Assembly (NCBI RefSeq): GCF_945956895.1 | Contig: NZ_CAMFJF010000001.1 | Location: 124,001 to 188,000 of the forward strand | DNA length: 64,000 bases | Reading direction: 5' to 3' | Source: an uncultured Allobosea sp. | GTDB taxonomy: Bacteria; Pseudomonadota; Alphaproteobacteria; Rhizobiales; Beijerinckiaceae | Shown: positions 1-9,349 of the stretch, piece after piece | Layout: each line of letters begins with the position of its first letter | Position numbering within the stretch: position 1 is the first letter of the stretch | Made by a program: the position numbers and the translations under genes | The notes under the pieces: generated by a model | Seen by the model: the letters and a program-made list of their open reading frames with translations, nothing else | Database searches by the model: none | Told to the model about the DNA's origin: nothing

Positions 1-1012
1 CATGCATCTTGAGGGCGCGGACGGTGGCGACGACGACGGCGACGGACGGCTTCAGCCCGGCCTCGCGGCACTTGATGTCGAAGAATTTTTCCGCGCCGAG
101 ATCGGCCCCGAAACCGGCCTCTGTGACGACGTAATCGGCGAGCTTCAGCGCAGCGCGCGTCGCGATCACCGAATTGCAGCCATGGGCGATATTGGCGAAG
201 GGGCCGCCATGGACGAAGGCCGGCGTGCCCTCCAGCGTCTGCACGAGGTTCGGCATCAGCGCGTCCTTGAGCAACACGCTCATCGCGCCGGTCGCCTTGA
301 GGTCGGCCGCGGTGATCAGGCGCTTGTCGCGGGTGCGGCCGACGACGATGCGGCCGAGCCGTTCCTCCAGATCGGCGGAATCACGGGCAAGACAGAAGAT
401 CGCCATCACCTCGGAGGCGACGGTGATGTCGAAGCCGTCCTCGCGCGGGAAGCCGTTGCCGTTGCCGCCGAGCGAGGAGACGATCGAGCGCAAGGCGCGG
501 TCGTTCATGTCGAGCACGCGGCGCCAGGTGATCCAGCGGGTGTCGAAGCCGAGCCCGTTGCCCCAATAGACATGGTTGTCGACCATCGCGGCGAGCAGGT
601 TGTGCGCGCTGGTGATGGCGTGGAAATCACCGGTGAAATGCAGGTTGATCTGCTCCATCGGCACGACCTGGGCATAGCCGCCGCCGGCCGCGCCGCCCTT
701 CATGCCGAAGCTGGGGCCGAGCGAGGGCTCGCGCAGCGCGATCATCGTCTTCTTGCCGATGCGCCTCAGCCCATCGCCGAGGCCGACCGTGGTGGTGGTC
801 TTGCCTTCGCCAGCCGGCGTCGGGCTGATCGCGGTGACGAGGATCAGCTTGCCGTCCGGCTTGTCATCGAAGCCGGGAACCGCGCCGGTGTCGATCTTGG
901 CGATGAACTTGCCGTAGGGATGGAGCGCTTCCGTGGGGATGCCGGCTTGCTCGGCAATGGTGGCAACAGGCTGAAGCGTTGCGGCGCGCGCGATCTCGAT
1001 ATCGGTCGGCAT
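1..1012 (-). CDS. fhs: formate--tetrahydrofolate ligase (partial, C-terminus beyond window)
   Basis: The enzyme ligates formate to tetrahydrofolate using ATP, giving 10-formyl-THF in the cytoplasm. Only the N-terminal 337 codons are inside the window; the family is usually about 557 residues, so the gene runs off the left edge and is not broken. The ATP-binding loop TPAGEGKTT sits at residues 65-73, followed by the family stretches [16 protein letters not shown] and [14 protein letters not shown]. The start ATG is preceded by GAGGACGA. It lies downstream of a glutathione transferase gene on the same strand, with a 133-base gap. Together with the formaldehyde-oxidation genes further right it suggests active C1 metabolism (inference). 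Confidence 0.95.
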   Translation of the reverse strand, partial: MPTDIEIARAATLQPVATIAEQAGIPTEALHPYGKFIAKIDTGAVPGFDDKPDGKLILVTAISPTPAGEGKTTTTVGLGDGLRRIGKKTMIALREPSLGPSFGMKGGAAGGGYAQVVPMEQINLHFTGDFHAITSAHNLLAAMVDNHVYWGNGLGFDTRWITWRRVLDMNDRALRSIVSSLGGNGNGFPREDGFDITVASEVMAIFCLARDSADLEERLGRIVVGRTRDKRLITAADLKATGAMSVLLKDALMPNLVQTLEGTPAFVHGGPFANIAHGCNSVIATRAALKLADYVVTEAGFGADLGAEKFFDIKCREAGLKPSVAVVVATVRALKMH

Positions 1013-1145
1013 TCGTCCTCTCGGAGGCTATTCCTTCCCGCGTCTCCCGAGCGCGGAACCGCGCGGACACTGGCCCGAAAACTCCGCCGCCGCCAGCGCT
1101 TTTGCCGGCGGGGCGGCCATGATGCACAGGCGGCGCTGGCCGTGA

Positions 1146-1832
1146 TCAGCTCGCGAGATGGGCGTTCTGCGGGAACAGGAACTTGCGGGCTTCCGCGTCG
1201 AAATCCGTCTTGAAGGCGAATTGGTCCTTCAGCGCGACGGCGCGCTGCGCCGCGGGGCGGGCCGAGATCTCGTCGAGGTGGCGCTTCACATGCGGGAACA
1301 TCTCCGGCCAGGCCTCGCCGACGGCGAAGGAGAGCCGCGTCGCCCAGCCCCAGATCGACATGTCGACGAGGGTGTAGCGATCGCCGAGCATGTAGCGGCG
1401 GTTCGCGAGCAGGTCGTTGACGATGCCCCAATGCCGCTCGGCCTCGCGGGCATAGCGGTTGATGGCATAGGGCAGCTTCTCGGGCGCGAAGCGGCTGAAA
1501 TGCACGGCCTGGCCGCAATAGGGGCCGATGCCGGTCGCCACGAACATCAGCCAGGACAGCATCTCGCCGCGCGCCTTCGGCGTGTCCTCGGGCAGGAACT
1601 GGCCGGTCTTCTCGGCGAGATAGAGCAGGATCGCATTGGAATCGAAGACGGTGACGTCGCCATCGGTCAATGCCGGCGTCTTGGCATTGGGGTTGATGGC
1701 GAGGAATTCCGGCTTGAACTGCTCGCCCTTGCGGGTGTCGACCGGCACCATCTCGTAGGGCAGGCCGGCTTCTTCGAGGAAGAGCGCGATCTTCGCCGGA
1801 TTGGGCGAGGGGTGGTAGTAGAGCTTGATCAT
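1146..1832 (-). CDS. glutathione S-transferase family protein
   Basis: This 228-residue protein has the two-domain cytosolic GST layout. The N-terminal thioredoxin fold carries the cis-proline segment NPNAKTPAL at residues 47-55 and the glutathione gamma-glutamyl contact DSNAI at 64-68, followed by an all-helical domain. The sequence resembles the YfcG/YghU (nu-like) group, which conjugates or reduces disulfides and peroxides with glutathione. The substrate cannot be read from sequence. The ATG follows a clear AGGAG. It sits 24 bases after the dehalogenase gene on the same strand, so co-transcription is likely. Family certain, substrate unknown. Confidence 0.9.
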   Translation of the reverse strand: MIKLYYHPSPNPAKIALFLEEAGLPYEMVPVDTRKGEQFKPEFLAINPNAKTPALTDGDVTVFDSNAILLYLAEKTGQFLPEDTPKARGEMLSWLMFVATGIGPYCGQAVHFSRFAPEKLPYAINRYAREAERHWGIVNDLLANRRYMLGDRYTLVDMSIWGWATRLSFAVGEAWPEMFPHVKRHLDEISARPAAQRAVALKDQFAFKTDFDAEARKFLFPQNAHLAS

Positions 1833-1856
1833 CGGGGGGGCTCCTCGTGAGGCGCG

Positions 1857-2606
1857 TCAGGCCTGCCTCAGTCCGGCGACATAGGAGACGAGATCGGTCA
1901 ACGCGGCAATGGTCGCATCGGCCTGGAAGCCGAGCTGCTCCGGCTGCATCCTGAGCGCCTTGAACATCAAAGCGGGGTCGATGGTTGTGGCGACGGCGAG
2001 CTCGTTCCGCAGCCTGCCGGCCGGCACGCGCTCGATGCGGGCGACATGGAAGCCATGCGCCTTGGCGCCGGCGACGTCGAAGCCGTTCGAGGAGACGAAG
2101 AGGATTTCGTCGCGGGCGAGACCGAGCCGCTTCTCGACATGGGTGTAGCCGCGCGGATCGGGCTTGTAGATACCGATCTCGTCGACGCTGATCACGGTTT
2201 CAAGGAGATCGGTGATGCCGGCATGGGCGACGAGCCGCTTCAGCATGTCCGGGCTGCCGTTGGAGAAGATGGCGAGGCGGTGGGAGGCAAGGCCTTCGAG
2301 CGCGGCGCGGGCCTCCGGATAGAGCAGCAGCGCGTCATAGGCTGCGGCGATCCTGGCGACGAGTTCCGGCGAGGAGGCGAGGCCAAGCGTCGTCAGCGTG
2401 AACTCCAACGAGTCGCGGGTGACCGTCCAGAAATCCTCGTAACGGTCCATCAGGGCGCGCAGCCAGGTGTATTCGAGCTGCTTCAACCGCCAGATCTGCG
2501 TGATCGTAGCACCATGACCGGGAAAGGCGGCGTCGGTGACGGCGGCGACCGACTGGACGTCGAAGAGCGTGCCGTAGGCATCGAAAACCAGCGCCTTGAT
2601 CGACAT
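1857..2606 (-). CDS. haloacid dehalogenase, type II (HAD superfamily)
   Basis: The 249-residue protein has the full signature of (S)-2-haloacid dehalogenases, which hydrolyse 2-haloalkanoates to 2-hydroxyacids. The nucleophile Asp9 is in VFDAYGTLFD, the Ser-Asn pair is in FSNGSPDML, the Lys is in YKPDPRGY, and SSNGFDVAGAK is near residue 175. The open frame extends further upstream, but the ATG at 2606 is preceded by GGAGGAGA and begins the conserved fold. The extra upstream codons come from palindromic-repeat DNA. Many chromosomal members of this group have unproven physiological substrates, so actual dehalogenation is an inference. It is probably the first gene of an operon with the GST gene. 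Confidence 0.9.
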   Translation of the reverse strand: MSIKALVFDAYGTLFDVQSVAAVTDAAFPGHGATITQIWRLKQLEYTWLRALMDRYEDFWTVTRDSLEFTLTTLGLASSPELVARIAAAYDALLLYPEARAALEGLASHRLAIFSNGSPDMLKRLVAHAGITDLLETVISVDEIGIYKPDPRGYTHVEKRLGLARDEILFVSSNGFDVAGAKAHGFHVARIERVPAGRLRNELAVATTIDPALMFKALRMQPEQLGFQADATIAALTDLVSYVAGLRQA

Positions 2607-2644
2607 ACGTCTCCTCCGTTGCTGCCTCTTTGCCGGAAACTCAG

Positions 2645-2756
2645 CCCTCATCCAGAGGAGCCGCGTCAGCGGCGTCTCGAAGGATGTTCCAGATGGTTCC
2701 GGAACCTCCTGGAGCATCCTTCGAGACGCGCCTGACGGCGCTCCTCAGGATGAGGG
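2645..2756. repeat. intergenic palindromic repeat, family 1 (copy 1)
   Basis: Long inverted repeat with outer arms CCCTCATCC and GGATGAGGG and inner arms built on TCGAAGGATG and CATCCTTCGAGACG. Three further copies lie at 8151-8275, 19631-19743 and 47271-47389. This copy is between the divergent starts of the dehalogenase and gpmI genes. Confidence 0.9.
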
Positions 2757-2851
2757 CTCGAATTCCAGAATCGACTCATAACACTCGCATCGGCGGCGTG
2801 GCGCGTGGTATCCGCACAAGCACCTTTCCCAGATGCCGACAGGTCAAGCCG

Positions 2852-4366
2852 ATGCCGCCTCGCCCCGTGATGCTGATGATCCTCGATGGCTGGGGCTGGC
2901 GCGAGGAAGCTGAGAACAACGCCGTCAAATTGGCGAACACCCCGAATTTCGACCGGCTCTGGGCCGCGAACCCGCATGCCTTCCTGCACACCTCCGGGCT
3001 CGATGTCGGTTTGCCCCCGGGGCAGATGGGCAATTCCGAGGTTGGCCATCTCAATCTCGGCGCCGGCCGCGTGGTGATGCAGGACCTGCCCCGCATCAAC
3101 CAGGCGATCGCCGACGGCTCGATCGCCAACGCCCTGGAAGCGACCGGCCTCGTCGCCGGGCTGAAGGCGAGCGGCGGGGCCTGCCATCTCCTCGGCCTGG
3201 TCTCGCCTGGCGGCGTCCATGCCCATCAGGACCATGCGGTCGCGCTCGCCCGCATCCTGACCGCGCAGGACGTGACCGTGCATGTCCATGTCTTCACCGA
3301 CGGGCGCGATACGCCGCCGCAATCGGCTGCCGAGTACGTCAAGGCTTTCGCCGCCGCGCTGCCGGAGGGCGCAACCATAGCCAGCGTTTCAGGCCGCTAT
3401 TACGCGATGGACCGCGACAATCGCTGGGAGCGGGTCGAGAAGGCCTGGCGCGCGATGGTGCTCGGGGAGGGCGAGCGCTTTGCCGATGCACAGGCTGCGA
3501 TCGCCGCGGCCTATGCGCAGAATGTCACTGACGAGTTCATCTTGCCGGCCGCCATCGGCGGCTATGCCGGGATGAAGGATGGCGACGGGTTGCTCAGCTT
3601 CAATTTCCGCTCGGATCGTATCCGCGAAATCCTTGCCGCCGTGCTGGAGCCGGATTTCGCCGGCTTCGCCCGGCCGCGCCGGCCGGCGCTCGTCAAGGCG
3701 GTCAGCATGACCTCCTACAGCGCCGAGCTCGACAAGGTGATGCCGACGCTGTTCGCGCCGCAGACGCTGGCCAATGGCCTGGGCGAGACCGTCGCCAAGG
3801 CCGGGCGCACGCAGGTGCGGATGGCGGAGACGGAGAAATATCCGCACGTCACCTATTTCTTCAATGGTGGCGAGGAGACGCCCTATGCCGGCGAGGACCG
3901 GGTGATGGTGCCGTCGCCCAAGGTCGCGACCTATGACCTGCAGCCGGAGATGTCGGCGCCGGAATTGACCCGGAAGGCGGTCGAGGCGATCGATTCCGGC
4001 CGCTACGATCTCGTCGTGCTCAACTTCGCCAATCCGGACATGGTCGGCCATACCGGCGTGCTCGCTGCCGCGATCAAGGCGGTCGAGACGGTCGATGCGG
4101 GGCTCGGCGCCATTGCCGATGCGATCGGGCGGCAGGGCGGGGCGCTGCTCGTCACGGCCGACCACGGCAATGCCGAGCTGATGGTCGATCCCGTAACCGG
4201 CAAGCCGCATACTGCGCACACCACCAATCCGGTGCCGCTGATGCTGGTCGGCGGGCAGGGCAAGGGCCTCGCTGACGGGCGCCTCGCCGATATCTCGCCG
4301 ACGCTGCTCGCGCTGATGGGGCTCGCGCAGCCAGCGGAGATGACCGGGCAGTCGCTGCTGCGCTGA
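2852..4366 (+). CDS. gpmI: 2,3-bisphosphoglycerate-independent phosphoglycerate mutase
   Basis: GpmI interconverts 3- and 2-phosphoglycerate in glycolysis and gluconeogenesis using two Mn ions and a phosphoserine intermediate. The 504-residue length fits the family (about 510). The alkaline-phosphatase-like core shows Asp12 in ILDGWG and the serine nucleophile Ser62 in MGNSEVGHLNLGAGR, the same number as in the Bacillus enzyme. The metal ligands TADHGNAE are near the C-terminus. The open frame extends 74 codons upstream through repeat DNA, but the conserved N-terminus MPPRPVMLMILDGWG fixes the start at 2852. Only a weak CAGG precedes it. It is transcribed alone, with a hairpin terminator nine bases after the stop. 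Confidence 0.97.
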   Translation: MPPRPVMLMILDGWGWREEAENNAVKLANTPNFDRLWAANPHAFLHTSGLDVGLPPGQMGNSEVGHLNLGAGRVVMQDLPRINQAIADGSIANALEATGLVAGLKASGGACHLLGLVSPGGVHAHQDHAVALARILTAQDVTVHVHVFTDGRDTPPQSAAEYVKAFAAALPEGATIASVSGRYYAMDRDNRWERVEKAWRAMVLGEGERFADAQAAIAAAYAQNVTDEFILPAAIGGYAGMKDGDGLLSFNFRSDRIREILAAVLEPDFAGFARPRRPALVKAVSMTSYSAELDKVMPTLFAPQTLANGLGETVAKAGRTQVRMAETEKYPHVTYFFNGGEETPYAGEDRVMVPSPKVATYDLQPEMSAPELTRKAVEAIDSGRYDLVVLNFANPDMVGHTGVLAAAIKAVETVDAGLGAIADAIGRQGGALLVTADHGNAELMVDPVTGKPHTAHTTNPVPLMLVGGQGKGLADGRLADISPTLLALMGLAQPAEMTGQSLLR

Positions 4367-4374
4367 CAAAAGCA

Positions 4375-4402
4375 AAACGGCGCGGATTGCTCCGCGCCGT
4401 TT
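4375..4402. terminator. bidirectional intrinsic terminator between gpmI and omp
   Basis: Perfect 11-bp inverted repeat AAACGGCGCGG / CCGCGCCGTTT around the loop ATTGCT. A-rich sequence lies on the left and T-rich on the right, between two convergent genes. Confidence 0.85.
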
Positions 4403-4423
4403 CGTGTCTCGATCCGCCGGGGA

Positions 4424-5287
4424 TCAGTACTTGCGCACCACCGGCGGCGGCGCGTAGGCGACCGGCTCCGGCGTGCCGCAGCAGTTCGGGTCGCCGAAAT
4501 TCCAGCGCATGCCGATGCGGAAATCGTGGCTCTCGATGTCCTTGGCCTTGAGCGGGGCCTGAATCTGGCCGGTGAAGGCGTTGATCAGGCGGCCGGACTG
4601 GGCGTCGCCCAGGTTCAGGTAGCGGTAGCCGACTTCGAGGGTCAGGTTCTTGTTCACCTCGTAGCCGACGCCGGCCATCAGGGCCCAGGCGAGGTCGGTC
4701 TTGCTGCCGCTATTGGCATAGCCGAGCGTCGAGCCGTTGAAATTGCCGGTCAGGGCGCCCTGATCGGTCAGCCCGCTGATGCGGTTCTGCGCGAAGCCGA
4801 TGCCGGCGCCGATATAGGGGGTCAGGCAGTTCCAGGTGCCGAGGTCGAAATAGCCGTTGAACAGCGTGACCAGCGAGGTCAGGTTGCCCTTGTAGGTGTT
4901 GGTCTGGAAGCCGTTGTTGAACGGGTTGAAGACGATGTCGTTCACGCCGATCTGGCCGGCGCCGCGATATTCGCCGGTGACGTCGAAGCGCAGCCAGTTG
5001 TTGAAACGGTAGCCGACGCCGAGCCCGCCGAAGAAGGCGGCGTTGTCGCTCTTGCCGAAGAAGGCTCCGCCGAACTGGGCGACGTCGTCCTGATGGTATT
5101 TGCCGACGCTCTGGACGCCGACGCCGATATCGCCGCGCAGATAGATGCCGCTCGAGATCGTGCCCTTGAGGCCGAGCGGCTCCGGCGGCGGGGGAGGCGG
5201 TGCGTAGGCAAGATCGGCGGCCTGTGCCGCGGCGGAGACGCCGAGGGCCAGGCCGCCCGCCAGCGCGAGTGTTTTCAGGCTGCCCAT
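4424..5287 (-). CDS. outer-membrane beta-barrel protein, Omp25/Omp31-like
   Basis: The 287-residue precursor starts with a typical Sec signal peptide (MGSLKTLALAGGLALG, cleavage after AQA). A proline-rich linker (YAPPPPPPEP) follows, then a barrel of alternating amphipathic strands. Features such as GVGYRFNNWLRFDVTGEYRG and LTLEVGYRYLNLGD match the rhizobial/Brucella Omp25/Omp31 surface-protein family. The ATG at 5287 follows AAGGA. The frame can extend 23 codons further, but those residues are not signal-like. A perfect CtrA site lies 82 bases upstream, so expression may be cell-cycle timed (inference). It probably acts as a structural or envelope-stability protein; transport is unproven. 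Confidence 0.9.
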   Translation of the reverse strand: MGSLKTLALAGGLALGVSAAAQAADLAYAPPPPPPEPLGLKGTISSGIYLRGDIGVGVQSVGKYHQDDVAQFGGAFFGKSDNAAFFGGLGVGYRFNNWLRFDVTGEYRGAGQIGVNDIVFNPFNNGFQTNTYKGNLTSLVTLFNGYFDLGTWNCLTPYIGAGIGFAQNRISGLTDQGALTGNFNGSTLGYANSGSKTDLAWALMAGVGYEVNKNLTLEVGYRYLNLGDAQSGRLINAFTGQIQAPLKAKDIESHDFRIGMRWNFGDPNCCGTPEPVAYAPPPVVRKY

Positions 5288-5368
5288 GGCAGTGTCCTTC
5301 GCGTTTGCGCGGCGCAAAGAACGCAGCCCGCGCGTGTTACCAACGGGAAGGACCATGGCAGCGATTTC

Positions 5369-5384
5369 TTAAATGACACTTAAC
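5369..5384 (-). promoter_or_regulatory. CtrA box upstream of omp
   Basis: TTAAATGACACTTAAC is an exact match to the CtrA consensus TTAA-N7-TTAAC. It lies 82 bases upstream of the omp start. A further TTAA and TAACC follow within 16 bases, suggesting more than one weak half site. Confidence 0.65.
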
Positions 5385-5523
5385 CTTAAGCGCTAACCTT
5401 ACCGGGGACTGAACGACGACTGGACTCGGTCTCTTCGATGCATGGGCATCAGCCAGGCTGAGGCGAGGGGAACTCTCCTCAGGCCGGCGACTGGCCCGCG
5501 GCTGCCGCTCCCGCAGAGCGCGG

Positions 5524-6360
5524 TTACGCCGTCAGCCGCTCCGCATGCCAGGCGACGTGCTGGGCCATGAAGGTCGAGATGAAGTTGTAGGAGTGGTCGT
5601 AGCCGTCGCGCATCGTGAGTTGGAGTGGGATGCCGGCGGCGGCGCAGGCGATATCGAGAAGCTGCGGACGCAGGCCTTCCTCCAGGAAGCCATCGGCCGT
5701 GCCCTGGTCGACCAGGAGGTCGCGGACACGGTGGCCGTCGGCGATCAGCAACGTCGAGTCATAGGCGCGCCAGCGCGTTTCATCCGGTCCGAGATATTTC
5801 TCGAAGGCCGGGCGCGACCAGCCGGCGGTCGACGGCTGTGCGATCGGCGCGAAAGCGGAGACGGAGCGGTAGCGGTCGGGGTTCTTGAGCGCGAGCGTGA
5901 TCGCGCCATGGCCACCCATGGAATGGCCGAAGATGCCCTGCCGGTTCATGTCGACCGGGAAATGCCTGCTGATCAGCTCCGGCAATTCGTCGCGGATATA
6001 GGTCTCCATACGGTAGTTCCTGGCGTAGGGTGCCTCGGTCGCGTCGAGATAGAAACCGGCGCCGGAGCCGAACTGCCAGTTATCCGGCTCGTCCGGCACG
6101 CCCTCGCCGCGAGGGCTCGTATCCGGGCAGATGATGGCGATGCCGTTGGCGGCGGCGGCGGCGCGGTACTCGCCCTTGTCCATGACGTTCTGGTGCGTGC
6201 AGGTCAGGCCCGAGAGATACCAGAGCAGCGGAACCGGCCCGTCCTCGATCTGATGCGGCAGGTAGATCGCGAAGGTCATCGGACAGGCGCAAGCCGCGCT
6301 GTCATGCCGGTAGACGCGCTGCGAGCCGCCGAAGGCTTTGGAGGAGGAGAGGAGTTCCAT
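5524..6360 (-). CDS. fghA: S-formylglutathione hydrolase
   Basis: This esterase hydrolyses S-formylglutathione to formate and glutathione, the last step of glutathione-dependent formaldehyde detoxification. The 278-residue alpha/beta hydrolase has the nucleophile Ser147 in GHSMGGHG. Other family markers are LSGLTCTHQNVMDKGEYR and CPDTSPRGEGVPDEPDNW. The ATG is preceded by AAAGGAA. It follows the formaldehyde dehydrogenase gene on the same strand across a 229-base gap that holds a palindromic repeat. It may therefore share the frmR-controlled transcript or have its own promoter. Formate produced here could feed Fhs at the left edge of the window (inference). Confidence 0.95.
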   Translation of the reverse strand: MELLSSSKAFGGSQRVYRHDSAACACPMTFAIYLPHQIEDGPVPLLWYLSGLTCTHQNVMDKGEYRAAAAANGIAIICPDTSPRGEGVPDEPDNWQFGSGAGFYLDATEAPYARNYRMETYIRDELPELISRHFPVDMNRQGIFGHSMGGHGAITLALKNPDRYRSVSAFAPIAQPSTAGWSRPAFEKYLGPDETRWRAYDSTLLIADGHRVRDLLVDQGTADGFLEEGLRPQLLDIACAAAGIPLQLTMRDGYDHSYNFISTFMAQHVAWHAERLTA

Positions 6361-6402
6361 GGGCGGTTCCTTTCTGATCGCGGTTCGGCAAGGGAGTCGC
6401 CG

Positions 6403-6546
6403 CCGTCATTCCGGGGCGCCCGCAGGGCGAGCCCGGAATCCAGAACCGACGACGGGACCGATAGGTCCGTGTCGGCTCATCTCACGTGGTGAACGCATCG
6501 GTTCTGGGTTCCGGGCTCTTCGCTGCGCGAAGCCCCGGAATGACGG
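6403..6546. repeat. intergenic palindromic repeat, family 3
   Basis: About 144 bases with outer arms CCGTCATTCCGGGGC and GCCCCGGAATGACGG and inner arms around GGAATCCAGAACCGA and TCGGTTCTGGGTTCC. It lies between adhC and fghA in a co-directional pair. This is the only copy of this family in the window. Confidence 0.85.
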
Positions 6547-6589
6547 AGGTGTTTCCCTTGCCCGGTAGATGAGGCGGGAAAGCGGCGCC

Positions 6590-7702
<1,113 letters not shown>

Positions 7703-7727
7703 CGGGTGTTTCCTTCCTTGCGGATGT

Positions 7728-8012
7728 TCATTTCAGATAGGGGCGAATGACCCGCATGATCGCGGCGATCTCGTCGTTGTCGGTAGCTTCCGCCTGCGCG
7801 GCCTCGGCCGGGCCGGCCATGGTCTCGCGCAGATGGCTTTCCAGTACCTCGGCCATCAATCCCGTCGCCGCGCCGCGCAAGGCAGCGAGCTGTTGGAGGA
7901 GGGCGCCGCATTCCTCGCCGCGTTCGACGGCGGCGATCAGGGCATCGGCCTGCCCCTTGATCCGGCGCAGCCGCGTGACGGCACGCTTCTTCTCTTCCGG
8001 TGTGTGGGGCAT
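7728..8012 (-). CDS. frmR: formaldehyde-responsive transcriptional repressor, CsoR/RcnR family
   Basis: FrmR is an all-helical tetrameric DNA-binding repressor inactivated by formaldehyde cross-linking Pro2 to Cys35. Two in-frame ATGs lie six bases apart. The second (8012) gives 94 residues with Pro2, Cys35 and His60 at exactly the E. coli FrmR numbers and the start [10 protein letters not shown], so it was chosen, although GGAG is better spaced for the ATG at 8018. The core [22 protein letters not shown] is diagnostic. It heads the adhC-fghA operon. A family-type operator overlaps its promoter at 8047-8061. Confidence 0.95.
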   Translation of the reverse strand: MPHTPEEKKRAVTRLRRIKGQADALIAAVERGEECGALLQQLAALRGAATGLMAEVLESHLRETMAGPAEAAQAEATDNDEIAAIMRVIRPYLK

Positions 8013-8038
8013 GGGCATCGAGGCTCCGATTGCCGCGA

Positions 8039-8067
8039 CGCTATGGTACTGAGGGGGAGTATGTCAA
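8039..8067 (-). promoter_or_regulatory. frmR promoter with FrmR/RcnR-type operator
   Basis: On the minus strand TTGACA (8062-8067) is followed after 17 bases by ATAGCG (8039-8044), a plausible -35/-10 pair. The spacer contains TACTGAGGGGGAGTA (plus-strand 8047-8061), which fits the TACT-G-tract-AGTA operator described for RcnR/FrmR-type regulators. Repressor binding here would block polymerase directly. Confidence 0.7.
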
Positions 8068-8091
8068 CGCGCAAGGCGGAGCCGAAACGAA

Positions 8092-8121
8092 AAGAGCGGC
8101 AGCGTCGCCGCTGCCGCTCTT
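8092..8121 (-). terminator. intrinsic terminator
   Basis: Perfect 13-bp stem AAGAGCGGCAGCG / CGCTGCCGCTCTT around TCGC. The T-rich stretch TTTTCGTTTC follows on the minus strand. It would stop transcripts coming from the barrel-protein gene at 8288 before they enter frmR. Confidence 0.75.
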
Positions 8122-8150
8122 CCGAAAGGCCTCAACCAGAATTCCGCATG

Positions 8151-8275
8151 ACCTCAGCCCTCATCCTGAGGAGGCCCGAAGGGCCGTCTCGAAGGATGGT
8201 TTAGGAGGCTCGGGAACCATCTGGAGCATCCTTCGAGACGCCGCTCACGCGGCTCCTCAGGATGAGGGCTGAGGT
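8151..8275. repeat. intergenic palindromic repeat, family 1 (copy 2)
   Basis: The most complete copy: outer arms ACCTCAGCCCTCATCC and GGATGAGGGCTGAGGT are perfectly complementary, and inner CGAAGGATG and CATCCTTCG arms are present. It lies directly downstream of the barrel-protein gene. Confidence 0.9.
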
Positions 8276-8287
8276 CAAATGAGATCG

Positions 8288-9190
8288 TTAGAAGCTGTAG
8301 CCGAGCTTCACCTTGACGAGATGCTGGCTGAAATTGGTCAGGTCGAGATCGCCAGGCTGGCCCTTGGCCTTGCCGGAGACCTGGACGTTATAGGCGGCGG
8401 ACAACGCGAGCTGCTTCGTCGCCTGCCAGAACACGCCGGGGCCGGCGAAGGTGGCGTAACCCGCCTCCTTGCCGAAGCCGAGCTCGTTATGCGCGCGCAA
8501 GTGGCGGACCTCGCCGCTGAGATAGAGCCCGTCCGACACCTGCCAGGCGAGCGAGCCGGCGACGGTGAAGGTGGAGGAGCGCTGATAGGGCGAGGGGCCG
8601 GTCCAGGTCAGGTCCTGCGAGAGATTGAGCCCGGCATAGAGCGTGTTCGGGATCAGCGCCTTGTCGGCGAAGAGGCGGATGCCGGTATTGTAGGTGGTGA
8701 AGCGGCCGGCGCCGTCCGGATCGGTGCGGTTGACGCTGGGATCGATAACCAGCGTCAGGCCGATCCCGTGCATGTCGCGGCCCAGCAGCTTGTACTTCAT
8801 TTCGACGCCGGCACCGTAGGCGCGGGAATCGGCGCTGACGCCGCCCGTCGAGGCACTGGTGATGTTGCCCAGCACATAGGGACCGACCTCGAAGCAGGGG
8901 AAGAGGCCGTAGGAGCCCTGCAGGGCCAGGCCGTGGCCGTTCGAGCTGCCGCCGCGGGTGCCGAAGGCGCCGCCATAGGTCAGGCTCGGCCCGAAGGAGC
9001 CGACATCCGCGACATCCGAGCCGGTGGTGAAGCCGAAGGCGTCGGTCGGGATGGCCTCGCTTTCCGTGCAGGTCGAAAGGGCGGGGGCCGGTGCTGCGGG
9101 CGCGCCCTTGCGGGACGGCAGGTCGGCGGCGAGGACGGGGAGCGACGCGGCTGCGGCGATCAGGGCGAGGGCAATGGCTTTCAAAGACAT
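8288..9190 (-). CDS. secreted/outer-membrane beta-barrel protein of unknown function
   Basis: A 300-residue precursor with a clean Sec signal peptide (MSLKAIALALIAAAAS, cleavage after VLAA). The mature part has alternating aromatic/glycine strand patterns and ends in LGYSF, the terminal-Phe signature used by the BAM assembly machine. This indicates an outer-membrane barrel of roughly 12 strands. I do not recognise a specific substrate. A short Cys pair (STCTE, FPCFE) may form one disulfide. GGAG precedes the ATG by seven bases. An eight-base inverted repeat 32 bases upstream looks like a repressor operator, so expression is probably induced by a specific signal (inference). Confidence 0.8.
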   Translation of the reverse strand: MSLKAIALALIAAAASLPVLAADLPSRKGAPAAPAPALSTCTESEAIPTDAFGFTTGSDVADVGSFGPSLTYGGAFGTRGGSSNGHGLALQGSYGLFPCFEVGPYVLGNITSASTGGVSADSRAYGAGVEMKYKLLGRDMHGIGLTLVIDPSVNRTDPDGAGRFTTYNTGIRLFADKALIPNTLYAGLNLSQDLTWTGPSPYQRSSTFTVAGSLAWQVSDGLYLSGEVRHLRAHNELGFGKEAGYATFAGPGVFWQATKQLALSAAYNVQVSGKAKGQPGDLDLTNFSQHLVKVKLGYSF

Positions 9191-9221
9191 ATGGTGCTCC
9201 GGAGAGGTCTCGGATCAATAC

Positions 9222-9246
9222 GTTATTGCGAATGGATTGCAATAAC
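9222..9246 (-). promoter_or_regulatory. inverted-repeat operator upstream of barrel protein
   Basis: Perfect arms GTTATTGC and GCAATAAC are separated by nine bases, 32 bases before the start codon. The TTGC...GCAA core recalls alphaproteobacterial Fur/Mur or Zur boxes, but the match is not exact and the regulator is unknown. Confidence 0.6.
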
Positions 9247-9349
9247 TAATTCATCCCCGAACGAACCATGTCGCGCGCCTGATCCCGCCGCGATAAAAGA
9301 GCCATAGGGGTTTTCGGCAATCCGCCCCGCTGTTGTTGCGCTGCAACAG

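Noticed and set aside
1013-1145. Possible riboswitch upstream of fhs
   Set aside because: Only GC-rich hairpins are visible; no recognisable tetrahydrofolate or other riboswitch core could be matched.
2-1213. 403-codon plus-strand frame at the left edge
   Set aside because: The opposite strand encodes Fhs with an exact P-loop; the plus frame is its shadow.
2630-2851. N-terminal extensions of gpmI and the dehalogenase through repeat DNA
   Set aside because: The extra codons derive from the palindrome and homology starts only at the internal ATGs.
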